Assembly (NCBI GenBank): GCA_958295485.1
Contig: OY282354.1
Coordinates: 1,054,001 to 1,118,000 of the forward strand
Origin: an uncultured Gammaproteobacteria bacterium
GTDB taxonomy: Bacteria > Pseudomonadota > Gammaproteobacteria > Eutrophobiales > Eutrophobiaceae
DNA length: 64,000 nucleotides
Direction: 5' to 3'
The notes beneath the pieces are model-generated. The model searched no databases. It saw only the letters and a list, made by a program, of their open reading frames with translations, and was not told where the DNA came from. This document shows, in pieces, positions 8,545 to 17,167 of this stretch. Each line of letters begins with the position of its first letter. The first letter of the stretch is position 1. The translations under genes were made by a program, and so were the position numbers.

Positions 8545-9714
8545 TCAGATCTGCCGGAAATCCCGGTTTTTTCTGCGTAATATCTCCAGGCGGCCCTGTA
8601 AATCATCCCGGCAGACGTAGCAGCCCTGCAAATGGCGATAACCGCTGTCAGGGTCAAAGGCGTTGCGCGCGTGCAGGATTCGGTAGTTATCGAATACCTG
8701 ACAATCGCCCTTGTTCAGGCGAAACCTGAACTGCATTTCAGCGCTGGTCGCGATAGCAAGAAACGCTCGATGCGCCCGGTAAAATTCCGCCTGTAATTCC
8801 GGTTCGATATCAACCGGTCCCAGCAGCGCCGGATGCAACCGGGCGCCGATAATATCACCATCTTCATCGACTTCGATAATAGCCCCGCGATTGACGATGT
8901 GCCAGTCATCGGCCATGGAACTGAATGTCACCGGCCGGGTACTCAAAAGGTTGAAAGCGGCAGGGTCCAGTTGTTGCAACTTTCTGGCCGAAGCAATGGA
9001 ATCAAGCAGGATACTTTCCCCGCCCCTGGCCTCATTATGCAAGCAATGCAGAAATTGGATACCCGGCAAATGCCGGCGACTGGGAAGGTCATTGTGAGGG
9101 TGCAACGCCTTCGAAGTATAGGCCAGGTTTTCGGGGTTTGGCTTTGACTCCACATCGAAATAACGACCAAAATGGGACTCTTCGAGGAAGGCGACGCGTT
9201 CGGCTAACCTGATAACGGCAAGGTTATCCGAGGGAACGTCGGTAACGATGCCAACGCCCACGTCGTCGATATGCTCCAACAGTTCGAGCAGGCCCTCCGG
9301 GCTGTTCATTACGCCGATAAAATCAACTGATACCGCTTTTTTACTGAACTCGGCGGCAGTCCAGGCGGTACGCCGTTTTTTGCGCGCCAGGCGTGCGGTT
9401 CGTTCACAGCGATGCTGGTCCAGCCAGCCCCAGCTGTAGTTACTGCCATCACAGGGGGCTTCATGTTCAGGCCAGGCGATATGCAGCCCGCGGGCATCGC
9501 TGCTGAACGATACGGGGGCTATATCCAGTGGAATCGCCATGAAGTCGACAATGCGCTCCCAGGCCTCCTGGTGGGTGCATTTCGGACAATGACAATTCTC
9601 CCTCAGCCAATAATAAAGGTGGCGACTGCTGTAACCCCCGGGCCAGGTAATATTCAGGCTGTCTGCCTGCGCTTCCACCCGGGGAATTTGACCTTGGGTG
9701 TCTTCGGCGCTCAT
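8545..9714 (-). CDS. Gamma-butyrobetaine-hydroxylase-like Fe(II)/2OG dioxygenase
   Basis: This is a 389-residue two-domain protein. Residues about 18-95 form the DUF971-type zinc domain with CHCPKCTH and a later His (AWPEHEAPCDGSNYSWGWL). Residues about 130-380 form a TauD/TfdA jelly roll with the metal site HPHNDLP near residue 205 and ILHARNAFD near 347, followed by Arg in GYRHLQGCYV. This order is that of gamma-butyrobetaine and trimethyllysine hydroxylases and of the bacterial 2-(trimethylamino)ethylphosphonate dioxygenases. It probably hydroxylates a quaternary-ammonium or carnitine-precursor compound with 2-oxoglutarate and O2. No carnitine genes flank it, so the substrate is open. It lies upstream of the TonB receptor on the same strand, 157 bp away. 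Confidence 0.85.
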   Translation of the reverse strand: MSAEDTQGQIPRVEAQADSLNITWPGGYSSRHLYYWLRENCHCPKCTHQEAWERIVDFMAIPLDIAPVSFSSDARGLHIAWPEHEAPCDGSNYSWGWLDQHRCERTARLARKKRRTAWTAAEFSKKAVSVDFIGVMNSPEGLLELLEHIDDVGVGIVTDVPSDNLAVIRLAERVAFLEESHFGRYFDVESKPNPENLAYTSKALHPHNDLPSRRHLPGIQFLHCLHNEARGGESILLDSIASARKLQQLDPAAFNLLSTRPVTFSSMADDWHIVNRGAIIEVDEDGDIIGARLHPALLGPVDIEPELQAEFYRAHRAFLAIATSAEMQFRFRLNKGDCQVFDNYRILHARNAFDPDSGYRHLQGCYVCRDDLQGRLEILRRKNRDFRQI

Positions 9715-9857
9715 ATTTGCACTGTCGGCTTTGGTAGTTCGGAAAAAAATGATTGACGATTATGACCGATGACGGGATATTACACCAGAAGCGCCATCTT
9801 CCGACCAGGGCTGTTCCAAAGTCGGGTCAAACCCGCGGAGCAGGGGCAGGAAAAGCC

Positions 9858-9886
9858 TTGACAAGAGGCGATTGCGATATTATTCT
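9858..9886 (+). promoter_or_regulatory. Sigma70-like promoter for the coiled-coil gene
   Basis: TTGACA at 9858-9863 and TATTCT at 9881-9886 are separated by 17 bp. They sit about 50 bp before the start codon at 9936, which has a strong AGGAGGT ribosome-binding site. Confidence 0.55.
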
Positions 9887-9935
9887 TGGCCCTGCATTGA
9901 AAACTTGAAAATGGATATGACATAGGAGGTGGATT

Positions 9936-10451
9936 ATGAGTCGCGAAATACCTGATACTACCCTTACTGACCGTGATTTCGAAGTAGCGCGCCAACTCGG
10001 CATGCTCTCCGGCGAGGTGCGGGTTCTAAAATGGGCAGGCCTTGTTGTTGTTACTGCTTTTCTCAGTTTTTACGGTTTCCTGTACAACGAAATCGGCAAT
10101 GTCCGTAGCGATGTCGCTAGTCTTCGTAGCGACATGCTTCAGGTGCAAATTGAACTTAACCAAGGGCTGACTGAACTTCGCCAGGGGATAGCCGGTCTTA
10201 ACCAGCAGATAACTGGTCTTAACCAACAGATAACTGGTCTTAACCAACAGATGGATGAGCTTCGTCAAGGGCAAGTTGGCCTTCGCAATCAATTGACGAG
10301 TGTCGAAGGGCGGTTGACGAACGTCGAAGGACGGTTGACGAGTGTCGAAGGGCGATTGACGAATGTTGAAGGACGGTTGACAGGTGTCGAAGAGCGACTC
10401 GGCGTACAATCGACGGTGTCTGTTTTATCTTTGGATGAGGCTACCCCGTAG
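9936..10451 (+). CDS. Membrane-anchored heptad-repeat coiled-coil protein
   Basis: This 171-residue protein has one transmembrane segment at about 32-50 (WAGLVVVTAFLSFYGFLY) and then a long coiled coil with exact seven-residue repeats: three of the type ITGLNQQ and five of the type LTSVEGR/LTNVEGR. The start is supported by AGGAGGTGGATT immediately upstream. Proteins of this layout are widespread and generally uncharacterised; they can act as spacers, sensors or stalks in the periplasm, but no enzymatic domain is present. It stands alone between the divergent dioxygenase gene and the convergent GntR gene. The repeats are nearly identical at DNA level, so its length is expected to vary between strains. 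Confidence 0.75.
   Translation: MSREIPDTTLTDRDFEVARQLGMLSGEVRVLKWAGLVVVTAFLSFYGFLYNEIGNVRSDVASLRSDMLQVQIELNQGLTELRQGIAGLNQQITGLNQQITGLNQQMDELRQGQVGLRNQLTSVEGRLTNVEGRLTSVEGRLTNVEGRLTGVEERLGVQSTVSVLSLDEATP
10190..10400 (+). repeat. Two 21-bp coding minisatellites (heptad repeats)
   Basis: Within the coiled-coil gene, a 21-bp unit (GGTCTTAACCAACAGATAAC plus T) occurs three times around 10194-10256. A different 21-bp unit (TTGACGAGTGTCGAAGGGCG plus G, alternating agtg/aacg) occurs about five times around 10293-10395. Each unit encodes one heptad, so copy-number changes keep the reading frame and the coiled-coil register. Confidence 0.85.
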
Positions 10452-10519
10452 GGTTTGCCCCCGGGCCGGCCGCCTTCATGCCGGAACCGGTATCGTTATG
10501 CCGAACCGGGGGAGAACCT

Positions 10520-11185
10520 TTACTTTTCCAATTCGGTAAACACCCGTTCGCTGATTTCCAGTGTGCGTTGGATATGGTAATCCGTTGCCTTGCAGGCGGC
10601 TTTCACGTCCCTTGCCAGGGTTGTTTGCATAATTTCCAGGTGCTCCCGGTGCACGTTCCGGTCTTCTTCGTGCGCCAATATGGAAATGAAACGGTATCTT
10701 TTATGTTGTTCATACAATATGTGCCTGAAGCGTAACAGCCAGGTGGAGGTGCAGGCTGCAATCAGGGCTTCGTGAAATTCTTCGTTGCGCCGTTCCCATT
10801 CGTCAAGGTTCTTTCCATAGATTTCATCCGCCTTTTGCAGGCGATGGTAGGCCGCAATAACGTTCGCTTCCCATTCATCATCGCCGTTCCTGATACTTTC
10901 CTTTATGGCTTCGCGTTCCAGCAGGCTGCGCGTGCGGGTCAAGTCCCGGAGGTCATTCAAGGAAATGGGCGCGACCTTGAATCCCCGTTGTTCCTCAACC
11001 GTGACAAAACCCTCGCCGGCCAGCCTGTTCAATGCCTCCCGCAACGGGCTTGCGCCAATTTGGTAATCCTCCCGCAGTTCCTCGATGCGGAGTTTGGCGC
11101 CCGGCGTCAATTTCCCCCCGATAATATCTGACCGAAGCCGGTGATAGGATGATTCAACCAGTGTCTTGGCAGGTGAAGTCAACAT
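10520..11185 (-). CDS. GntR-family transcriptional regulator (FadR/FCD subfamily)
   Basis: This 221-residue protein has an N-terminal winged helix at about 10-75 (YHRLRSDIIGGKLTPGAKLRIEELREDYQIGASPLREALNRLAGEGFV) and a C-terminal all-helical FCD ligand domain at about 85-210 (LTRTRSLLEREAIKESI; the metal-site-type residues D..R, H in EEFHEALIAACTS and the HREHLEIMQTTLARD helix). FCD regulators sense carboxylic acids or other pathway metabolites and usually repress their own operon. It is divergent from the GST/meta-pathway operon across a 190-bp region containing three CG-centred operator-like sites 19 bp apart. The same motif precedes the DUF1302 operon and the Rieske oxygenase gene, so I infer it is the island's regulator. 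Confidence 0.92.
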   Translation of the reverse strand: MLTSPAKTLVESSYHRLRSDIIGGKLTPGAKLRIEELREDYQIGASPLREALNRLAGEGFVTVEEQRGFKVAPISLNDLRDLTRTRSLLEREAIKESIRNGDDEWEANVIAAYHRLQKADEIYGKNLDEWERRNEEFHEALIAACTSTWLLRFRHILYEQHKRYRFISILAHEEDRNVHREHLEIMQTTLARDVKAACKATDYHIQRTLEISERVFTELEK

Positions 11186-11277
11186 TTATAAGGACATAAC
11201 AGGTTATTTTGCAGCCGTGTACATTGTGTCGCGGGAAACCCCGGCCTGCCGGCGCCTCCCTGGCATCAGGGTGACAA

Positions 11278-11328
11278 AATATCGATAAAAAAAATAAATA
11301 TCGATATAATTGGACATTAACGATATAA
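11278..11328. promoter_or_regulatory. Three operator-like sites with 19-bp spacing (GntR/GST divergent region)
   Basis: TATCGATA at 11280-11287, ATATCGATAT at 11298-11307 and AACGATAT at 11319-11326 are centred at 11283.5, 11302.5 and 11321.5, exactly 19 bp apart. A plausible sigma70 promoter for the GST operon overlaps them (TTGGAC 11310-11315, 16 bp, TATACG 11332-11337). The ATATCGATAT core recurs in only two other non-coding places by eye, both before catabolic genes. Confidence 0.6.
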
Positions 11329-11375
11329 CACTATACGCTAAAAGGTAGAATAATACATAAGAATTTCTTAAGATC

Positions 11376-12158
11376 ATGTTGGAATTATATACACACCCCA
11401 TGTCGCCTTGCGCGCAGAAAGTGCGCATCGTCCTGGCGGAGAAGAACCTGGATTGGGAAAAACATCACGTGAGTTTGCCCGATAAGGAAAACCTCAAGCC
11501 GGACTATCTTGAGTTGAATCCCCTGGGTGTAGTGCCGACGCTGGTGGATGACGGCCAACCCGTCATTGAATCATCCATTATCTGTGAATACCTGGAGGAT
11601 AAATTCCCCGAGCCGAAACTACGGCCTGATAACCCTTACCACGCTTCACAAATGCGCTTCTGGATGAAGCATGTAGACAACAAGGTTCATCCCAGCTGTG
11701 GGGCTTTACAGTGGCCCTTGGTTATGGCGGATAAACTTAAAGGGCTGTCGGCAGCGGAGATGGACGCCATGATCGATAAAGTGGTGGAAAAACCACGGCG
11801 GGAAAGACAGAGACGTTTATTAAAACACGGTTATGACGCCCCCGATATCACCGATGCGGTCGGGACCTATGAGAAGACCATCGCCGATATGGAACAGGTA
11901 TTGAGCGCCCAGGACTGGGTCGCCGGCGACAAGTTTTCTTTAGCCGATGCGGCCATGGCCCCGTATTTTCAAACCTTGTATCAATTCGGCTGGAGTGACT
12001 GGTACCTGTCCCGCAAAAAGGTCGCCGCCTGGTATGAAAGATGCGTTGCGCGCGCATCCTACCAGACCGGGGTCGCCGCAGATTTTCCCGCTGAAACACT
12101 GGCTGTTTTAAGAAGCAAGGGAGAGATGCCCTGGAAAAAAATACAAGAGCGCCTGTGA
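11376..12158 (+). CDS. Glutathione S-transferase family protein
   Basis: This 260-residue protein has a thioredoxin-fold N domain (residues 1-80) with the motif HPMSPCAQKVRIVL, where SPC at about 10-12 is a Ser/Cys active site, plus NPLGVVPTLVDDG and IIESSIICEYLEDKFPEP (glutathione gamma-Glu binding: VPTL and ES). A helical C domain follows with FSLADAAMAPYFQTL. Family knowledge includes beta-etherases, reductive dehalogenases of PcpC type and isomerases among cysteine-bearing bacterial GSTs of this length. It is the first gene of the aromatic operon, directly behind the operator sites. In this setting glutathione-dependent removal of a ring substituent or isomerisation is likely, but the substrate is unknown. 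Confidence 0.87.
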   Translation: MLELYTHPMSPCAQKVRIVLAEKNLDWEKHHVSLPDKENLKPDYLELNPLGVVPTLVDDGQPVIESSIICEYLEDKFPEPKLRPDNPYHASQMRFWMKHVDNKVHPSCGALQWPLVMADKLKGLSAAEMDAMIDKVVEKPRRERQRRLLKHGYDAPDITDAVGTYEKTIADMEQVLSAQDWVAGDKFSLADAAMAPYFQTLYQFGWSDWYLSRKKVAAWYERCVARASYQTGVAADFPAETLAVLRSKGEMPWKKIQERL

Positions 12159-12191
12159 GAAAAGAATTTGACCGCGGGGCCGTCATTAAAG

Positions 12192-12617
12192 ATGAAAGTA
12201 ACGGTAGAGCAGAATAACATCCACTGGGAAGCCGCCAATGCGCTTGTACAGGTCGCGGCGAACCGGGCTGATGAGTTGAACGTGAAGGTCAATATCGCAG
12301 TAGTGGACAGCGGTGGTCACCTGGCTGCATTCCTGCGGATGCCGGGTTCGGCGTTCCATTCAATCGACGTCGCCATCAGCAAGGCGTATACGGCAATGAG
12401 CTTCGGCATGCCTACGTCACAATGGGGGCCGGTTGCCGATACCTTGTCTCCTTTATGTAAAAAGGGCCTCCTGACGCTGGATAAACTGATGACCTGTGGC
12501 GGGGGCGTTCCCATAGAAGTCGATGGACATCGCATTGGAGGAATCGGTGTTTCCGGGGCAACTGAAAAACAGGATGAAGAAATTGCCTGTCACGCGTTAA
12601 AAATTCTACAACGGTAG
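12192..12617 (+). CDS. HbpS/GlcG-family (DUF336) protein
   Basis: This protein of about 141 residues shows the GlcG/HbpS fold pattern: NIAVVDSGGHLAAFLRMPGSAFHSIDVAISKAYTAMSF, then GLLTLDKLMTCGGGVPIEVDGHRIGGIGVSGATEKQDEEIACHAL. Members bind haem or cobalamin, or are of unknown role, and they are frequent accessory genes in aromatic and glycolate catabolic operons. The ATG at 12192 is preferred to the TTG at 12168 because family alignment begins near MKVTVEQ, although neither start has a strong ribosome-binding site. It sits between the GST and the semialdehyde dehydrogenase gene in a clear operon. Its role here could be cofactor handling or a small hydrolytic/isomerising step; no catalytic residue can be named. 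Confidence 0.82.
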   Translation: MKVTVEQNNIHWEAANALVQVAANRADELNVKVNIAVVDSGGHLAAFLRMPGSAFHSIDVAISKAYTAMSFGMPTSQWGPVADTLSPLCKKGLLTLDKLMTCGGGVPIEVDGHRIGGIGVSGATEKQDEEIACHALKILQR

Positions 12618-12641
12618 TTTGGTGAGCGAGGGTTCAGAACG

Positions 12642-14132
12642 ATGCACGCAAGAGTAAAACAAGATACGTCAAGCACGCCGTTTTGTCATTTTATCAATGG
12701 TGAATTCGTCGGCTCAGCCAACGGCAGGATGTTTGACGTATTCTATCCGGTAACCGGCGAGATGTACGCGCAAGTCCATGAGGCGGGCAAGGAAGAGGTC
12801 GATGCGGCGGTAAAGGCCGCCCGGACGGCTTTAACGGGTCCCTGGGGCGCGCTGACCGTTCAACAACGGGTCGGGTTATTGCATGAACTGGCCGATGGAA
12901 TTAACGCCCGGTTTGACGATTTTCTCGAGGCGGAGTGTTTTGATACCGGCAAACCCTACTCGTTGGCCAGACACGTCGATATTCCACGGGGCGCGGCCAA
13001 CTTTAAAATCTTTGCCGACATTATTAAAAACGTACCGACCGAATCCTTCATGATGGAGACACCGGACGGCGCCGGCGCTTTGAATTATGCGATACGGGCG
13101 CCCAAAGGCGTCGTTGCCGTAATTTGCCCCTGGAATTTACCGTTACTCCTGATGACCTGGAAAGTGGGACCGGCAATGGCCTGTGGCAACACTGTCGTGG
13201 TCAAGCCGTCGGAAGAAACTCCCGCAACGACCACTTTGCTGGGCGAGGTGATGAACGAAGTAGGCATACCCGCCGGGGTGTATAACGTGGTGCATGGCCT
13301 GGGGCCTGATTCCGCCGGTCAATTTCTGGCCCAACACCCTGATATAGACGCGATCACGTTCACCGGCGAGACGGTGACCGGCGCCGAGATCATGAAAGCC
13401 GCCGCGGTGGGTTTGCGCGACGTGTCATTCGAGATGGGTGGCAAGAATGCCGGATTGGTGTTCGCAGATTGCGACATGGATAAGGCTATAGAAGGCGCCA
13501 TGCGTTCAGCCTTTGCCAATTGTGGCCAGGTTTGCCTTGGAACGGAAAGGATCTACGTTGAACGACCGATTTTTGCTGAATTCGTGGAGCGACTCAAAAA
13601 CAATGCTGAAACCCTGACGCCGGGCCGACCGGAGGCAGGCGCCACGAACCTCGGCCCCATGATCAGCCGGCAGCAAAGAAACAAGGTACTGTCTTACTAT
13701 AAAAAGGCCAGGGAGGAAGGCGCGGAGATTATCACCGGTGGCGGTATCCCCCAGGCGCCGGCTGAACTGGAGGCCGGTTTCTGGATTGAACCGACCATCT
13801 GGACGGGCTTGCCGGAATCATCCCCCGTTGTGCGCGAGGAAATCTTCGGCCCCTGTTGCCATATTCAGCCCTTTGACGAGGAAGAGGAAGCGGTCAGCAT
13901 GGCGAACGATACGCCTTATGGGCTGGCGACGGCAATCTGGACGGGAAACGCGGCACGCGCCCACCGGGTCGCAGCCGCCGTCGAAGTGGGCATTACCTGG
14001 GTCAACTGCTGGTTCTTGCGTGATCTCAGGACGCCTTTCGGCGGGTCTAAACAATCGGGGATCGGCCGGGAAGGTGGCGTGCACTCCCTGGAGTTCTATA
14101 CGGAAATGCGTAACGTCTGCCTGAAACTATAG
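12642..14132 (+). CDS. 2-Hydroxymuconic semialdehyde dehydrogenase-like aldehyde dehydrogenase
   Basis: This 496-residue NAD(P)+-dependent aldehyde dehydrogenase has a complete active site: the NAD motif region PWNLPLLLMTWKVGPAMACGN, FTGETVTGAEIM, the general-base Glu in FEMGGKNAG (about 262) and the nucleophilic Cys in FANCGQVCLGTER (about 296). Length and the MTWKVGPAMACGN/TPFGGSKQSGIGREGG pattern fit the DmpC/XylG group that oxidises 2-hydroxymuconic semialdehyde to 4-oxalocrotonate. The downstream hydratase, aldolase and decarboxylase genes make that assignment credible. No 4-oxalocrotonate tautomerase or extradiol dioxygenase is seen in the window, so upstream steps must be encoded elsewhere. 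Confidence 0.88.
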   Translation: MHARVKQDTSSTPFCHFINGEFVGSANGRMFDVFYPVTGEMYAQVHEAGKEEVDAAVKAARTALTGPWGALTVQQRVGLLHELADGINARFDDFLEAECFDTGKPYSLARHVDIPRGAANFKIFADIIKNVPTESFMMETPDGAGALNYAIRAPKGVVAVICPWNLPLLLMTWKVGPAMACGNTVVVKPSEETPATTTLLGEVMNEVGIPAGVYNVVHGLGPDSAGQFLAQHPDIDAITFTGETVTGAEIMKAAAVGLRDVSFEMGGKNAGLVFADCDMDKAIEGAMRSAFANCGQVCLGTERIYVERPIFAEFVERLKNNAETLTPGRPEAGATNLGPMISRQQRNKVLSYYKKAREEGAEIITGGGIPQAPAELEAGFWIEPTIWTGLPESSPVVREEIFGPCCHIQPFDEEEEAVSMANDTPYGLATAIWTGNAARAHRVAAAVEVGITWVNCWFLRDLRTPFGGSKQSGIGREGGVHSLEFYTEMRNVCLKL

Positions 14133-14374
14133 CAATGACCACCGCAAACCCCCTGAATCCTTCTATGAGGTTGCTATTGTCAACCCTTTTCTGTTCAACT
14201 GATTATTTGGCGCCTTGCCGTTATATGTCTTGTCTCATGGCAAGTATACCTTCATCATTAACCGGTTGCCTGGTCCTGGTCACAACGCGCCAGCCCTTAA
14301 CCAGGCTGGGGGTAGCGGGGGTCAGGGCAACCACAGGGGGTTAGCGGTGGCAAGAACATACAGAATACTGAAGA
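14133..14374. other. Intergenic stretch within the meta-pathway operon
   Basis: These 242 bp separate the dehydrogenase and hydratase genes, which is unusually long for this otherwise tight operon. I see no intact gene, clear promoter or terminator. A short minus-strand open frame is present but unrecognisable, so it may be the scar of a lost gene (for example a missing pathway enzyme). Confidence 0.4.
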
Positions 14375-15160
14375 ATGGATAAAGACAAAATAGCATCTTA
14401 CGGCAATACGCTTTACGATTGTCTTCGCAATCGCAAGACTATTGCGCCGATCACCGAACAAGAGTCCGATGTTACTATCGAGAACGCCTATCATATTTCG
14501 TTGCAACTGCTGCAGCGGCGCCTGGATGACGGTGAGAAGATCATCGGCAAAAAGATCGGTGTCACCAGTAAGGCCGTGCAAAACATGCTGAATGTGCATC
14601 AGCCGGATTTTGGTTACCTGACCGATCGTATGGTCTATGATAATGGGGCTGAAATGCCCATCAGTTCAGAATTGATCCAGCCCAAGGCAGAGGGCGAGAT
14701 CGCTTTTATATTGAAGCATGACCTGGCCGGGCCGGGTGTTACCAATGCTGAAGTTCTCCGGGCGACAGAATGCGTGATGCCTTGTTTTGAGATTGTCGAT
14801 TCACGCATCCGCGACTGGAAGATTAAAATTCAGGACACGATTGCGGACAATGCTTCCTGCGGGTTGTTCCTGTTGGGCGACCGGGCTGTCAATCCCAGGA
14901 ACGTCGACTTGGTCACCTGCGGCATGGTCCACGAAAAGAACGGAGAAATCATTGCCACGGGAGCCGGCGCCGCGGCATCAGGTTCGCCGGTGAATTGCGT
15001 CGCCTGGCTGGCGAATACCCTGGGCGCGTTCGGCATCAAGTTGCAGGCGGGTGAGGTGATCCTGTCAGGTTCCCTGGTTCCCCTGCATGGGATAGTTCCG
15101 GGCGACTCGATGAATTTATCCATTGGCGGCATCGGCAAGGCCTCGGTTCGTTTTACCTGA
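14375..15160 (+). CDS. 2-Oxopent-4-enoate hydratase (DmpE/MhpD type)
   Basis: This 261-residue protein belongs to the fumarylacetoacetase-like hydratase/decarboxylase family. It shows the metal-site region PKAEGEIAFILKHDL (Glu ligands), CFEIVDSRIRDWKIKIQDTIADNASCGLFLLGD and the C-terminal ASGSPVNCVAWLANTLGAFG...GEVILSGSLVP. DmpE-type enzymes hydrate 2-hydroxypenta-2,4-dienoate to 4-hydroxy-2-oxovalerate and form a complex with the paralogous decarboxylase, which is also present (17164-17952). Of the two paralogues, this one is assigned as hydratase because it lies next to the acetaldehyde dehydrogenase/aldolase pair and has the hydratase-like N-terminus; the split between the two roles is by position and is not certain. 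Confidence 0.85.
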   Translation: MDKDKIASYGNTLYDCLRNRKTIAPITEQESDVTIENAYHISLQLLQRRLDDGEKIIGKKIGVTSKAVQNMLNVHQPDFGYLTDRMVYDNGAEMPISSELIQPKAEGEIAFILKHDLAGPGVTNAEVLRATECVMPCFEIVDSRIRDWKIKIQDTIADNASCGLFLLGDRAVNPRNVDLVTCGMVHEKNGEIIATGAGAAASGSPVNCVAWLANTLGAFGIKLQAGEVILSGSLVPLHGIVPGDSMNLSIGGIGKASVRFT

Positions 15161-15166
15161 TTGAAA

Positions 15167-15189
15167 GTCCCCCTTGCCAGGGGGAGAAC
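15167..15189. repeat. REP-like CCCCCTTG(T/C)CAGGGGG element
   Basis: GTCCCCCTTGCCAGGGGGAG is a short near-palindrome between the hydratase and acetaldehyde dehydrogenase genes. It is one member of a dispersed family found at least seven times in the window, mostly between genes. Confidence 0.65.
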
Positions 15190-15207
15190 TTGTGAGAGTT
15201 TGATGAT

Positions 15208-16116
15208 ATGAAAGTAAACGCTGCATTGGTTGGTTCCGGCAATATCGGCACGGACCTGATGATGAAGGCGTTGCGCAGTGACCGGATTAATCCCGTCTGG
15301 GTGGCGGGCATTGATCCGGATTCTGAAGGTTTGGCCAAGGCAAAAGCAAGTGGATTGAAGACCACCCATGAGGGGGTCGATGGGTTGATTGACCATCTAA
15401 AGAACGATCATGTTAAAATTGCCTTTGATGCCACCTCCGCCTACGTGCACCCTGACAATTCCAGGAAATTGGAAGCGAAGGGGGTGCTGGTCATCGACCT
15501 GACCCCGGCGGCCATCGGGCCTTACTGCGTGCCGCCCGTTAATTTACAGGAACACGTGGGCCGCCAGGAATCCAACGTGAACATGGTCAGTTGCGGGGGG
15601 CAGGCGACTATTCCCCTGGTGGCGGCGGTGAGCAGGGTGCAGCCGGTGAAGTATGCGGAAATCGTGGCAACGGTGGCGTCGAAATCCGCCGGTCCCGGCA
15701 CCCGTAAAAACATAGATGAATTTACCCGAACCACGGCTAACGGCATAGAACGGGTTGGTGGCGCAAAACAGGGCAAGGCAATCATCATCCTCAACCCGGC
15801 GGAACCCCCCATGATCATGCGCGATACCATCCATTGCTTAACGGAAGACGCCCCGGACGAAGACGCTATTACAAAGTCCGTCAATGACATGATTGCAGAA
15901 GTGCAAAAATACGTGCCCGGCTATCGCCTGAAAAACGGACCGGTTTTCGATGGCAGCCGCGTCTCCATCTTCATGGAGGTAAAAGGTCTTGGGGATTATC
16001 TCCCTGAGTATGCCGGGAATTTGGATATCATGACTGCCGCGGCCCTGCGCGCCGGTGAGATGTTTGCGAAAGAGATCATCGATGGCGCCTTGAGTTTGGA
16101 AGCGGTCAGCGTTTGA
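15208..16116 (+). CDS. Acetaldehyde dehydrogenase (acylating), DmpF/MhpF type
   Basis: This 302-residue protein has an N-terminal Rossmann motif [14 protein letters not shown], the catalytic Cys in [16 protein letters not shown] (about residue 128-131) and the family block [54 protein letters not shown]. It converts acetaldehyde, NAD+ and CoA to acetyl-CoA. Acetaldehyde is channelled from the aldolase encoded immediately downstream (10-bp gap), with which it forms the well-known DmpFG/BphIJ complex. Length and residues are typical. It is the energy-conserving last step of the meta-cleavage route. Confidence 0.96.
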   Translation: MKVNAALVGSGNIGTDLMMKALRSDRINPVWVAGIDPDSEGLAKAKASGLKTTHEGVDGLIDHLKNDHVKIAFDATSAYVHPDNSRKLEAKGVLVIDLTPAAIGPYCVPPVNLQEHVGRQESNVNMVSCGGQATIPLVAAVSRVQPVKYAEIVATVASKSAGPGTRKNIDEFTRTTANGIERVGGAKQGKAIIILNPAEPPMIMRDTIHCLTEDAPDEDAITKSVNDMIAEVQKYVPGYRLKNGPVFDGSRVSIFMEVKGLGDYLPEYAGNLDIMTAAALRAGEMFAKEIIDGALSLEAVSV

Positions 16117-16126
16117 GGATACAGCT

Positions 16127-17167
16127 ATGGATTTAACAGGTAAAAAAGTCAGGTTGCACGACATGTGCTTACGCGACGGCATGCATGCAAAACGCCATCA
16201 AATCAGCATTGAACAGATGATCAGCGTCGCTTCTGCGCTGGATGATGCGGGTATTCACCTCATTGAAGTGACCCATGGCGACGGGCTCGGCGGCGCCTCC
16301 ATCAATTACGGTTTTCCCGCCAGCAGTGATGAAGATTATTTGAAGGCGGTTGTCCCCGAGATGAAGAATGCAAAAATCTCCGCCCTGTTGCTGCCCGGGA
16401 TCGGCACCGTGGATCATTTGAACATGGCCAGGGATTGTGGTGTTCATACCATCCGCGTCGCTACCCACTGTACCGAGGCGGACGTGTCCGGGCAACATAT
16501 CAACCTGGCAAGGAAACTGGGCCTGGATACGGTCGGGTTCCTGATGATGGCCCACATGGTGGAACCCCGGCAACTATTGGAACAGGCGAGGTTGATGGAG
16601 TCTTACGGGGCCAATTGCATCTATTGCACTGATTCCGCCGGTTACATGTTGCCGGATGACGTCACGGCCCGTATCGGCGCATTGCGCGGCGGATTAAATG
16701 AAGATACCGAAATCGGTTTTCATGGCCACCACAACTTGGCCATGGGCATTGCCAACTCGCTGGCCGCCATCGAGGCCGGGGCGGATCGCATCGATGGTTC
16801 CGCTGCGGGCCTGGGCGCCGGCGCCGGCAACACGCCCCTGGAAGTGTTCAATGCGGTACTGGACCGCATGGGCGTTGAAACAGGCGTGGATGTATTCAAG
16901 TTGATGAACGTGGCGGAGGACTTGGTAGTGCCCATGATGGATCAACTAATCCGGGTTGATCGCGATTCATTGATCATGGGTTATGCGGGCGTGTATTCCT
17001 CCTTTCTCCTGCATGCCAAACGCGTAGGGGAAAAGTACCATATTCCCTCCGGCGATATCCTGGTTGAGCTTGGCAAGATGAAAACCATCGGCGGCCAGGA
17101 AGATATGATTGAAGACGTGGCGCTGAATATGGTGAAAGAGCGACAGGAAAGCAGGGTTGCCCCATGA
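16127..17167 (+). CDS. 4-Hydroxy-2-oxovalerate aldolase (DmpG/MhpE type)
   Basis: This 346-residue HMGL-like TIM-barrel aldolase has the N-terminal catalytic [10 protein letters not shown] (Arg/Asp/His), the conserved [17 protein letters not shown], and the metal site [42 protein letters not shown]. It cleaves 4-hydroxy-2-oxovalerate to pyruvate and acetaldehyde with Mn2+. A GAGGATACAGCT ribosome-binding site precedes the ATG. Its stop overlaps the next start (ATGA), so translation of the decarboxylase is coupled. Every key block of the family is present. Confidence 0.96.
   Translation: MDLTGKKVRLHDMCLRDGMHAKRHQISIEQMISVASALDDAGIHLIEVTHGDGLGGASINYGFPASSDEDYLKAVVPEMKNAKISALLLPGIGTVDHLNMARDCGVHTIRVATHCTEADVSGQHINLARKLGLDTVGFLMMAHMVEPRQLLEQARLMESYGANCIYCTDSAGYMLPDDVTARIGALRGGLNEDTEIGFHGHHNLAMGIANSLAAIEAGADRIDGSAAGLGAGAGNTPLEVFNAVLDRMGVETGVDVFKLMNVAEDLVVPMMDQLIRVDRDSLIMGYAGVYSSFLLHAKRVGEKYHIPSGDILVELGKMKTIGGQEDMIEDVALNMVKERQESRVAP

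Noticed and set aside
14133-14345. Minus-strand frame (VKGWRVVTRTRQPVNDEG) resembling a MaoC-type C-terminus
   Set aside because: Too short and too vague to assign; no upstream catalytic block is present.
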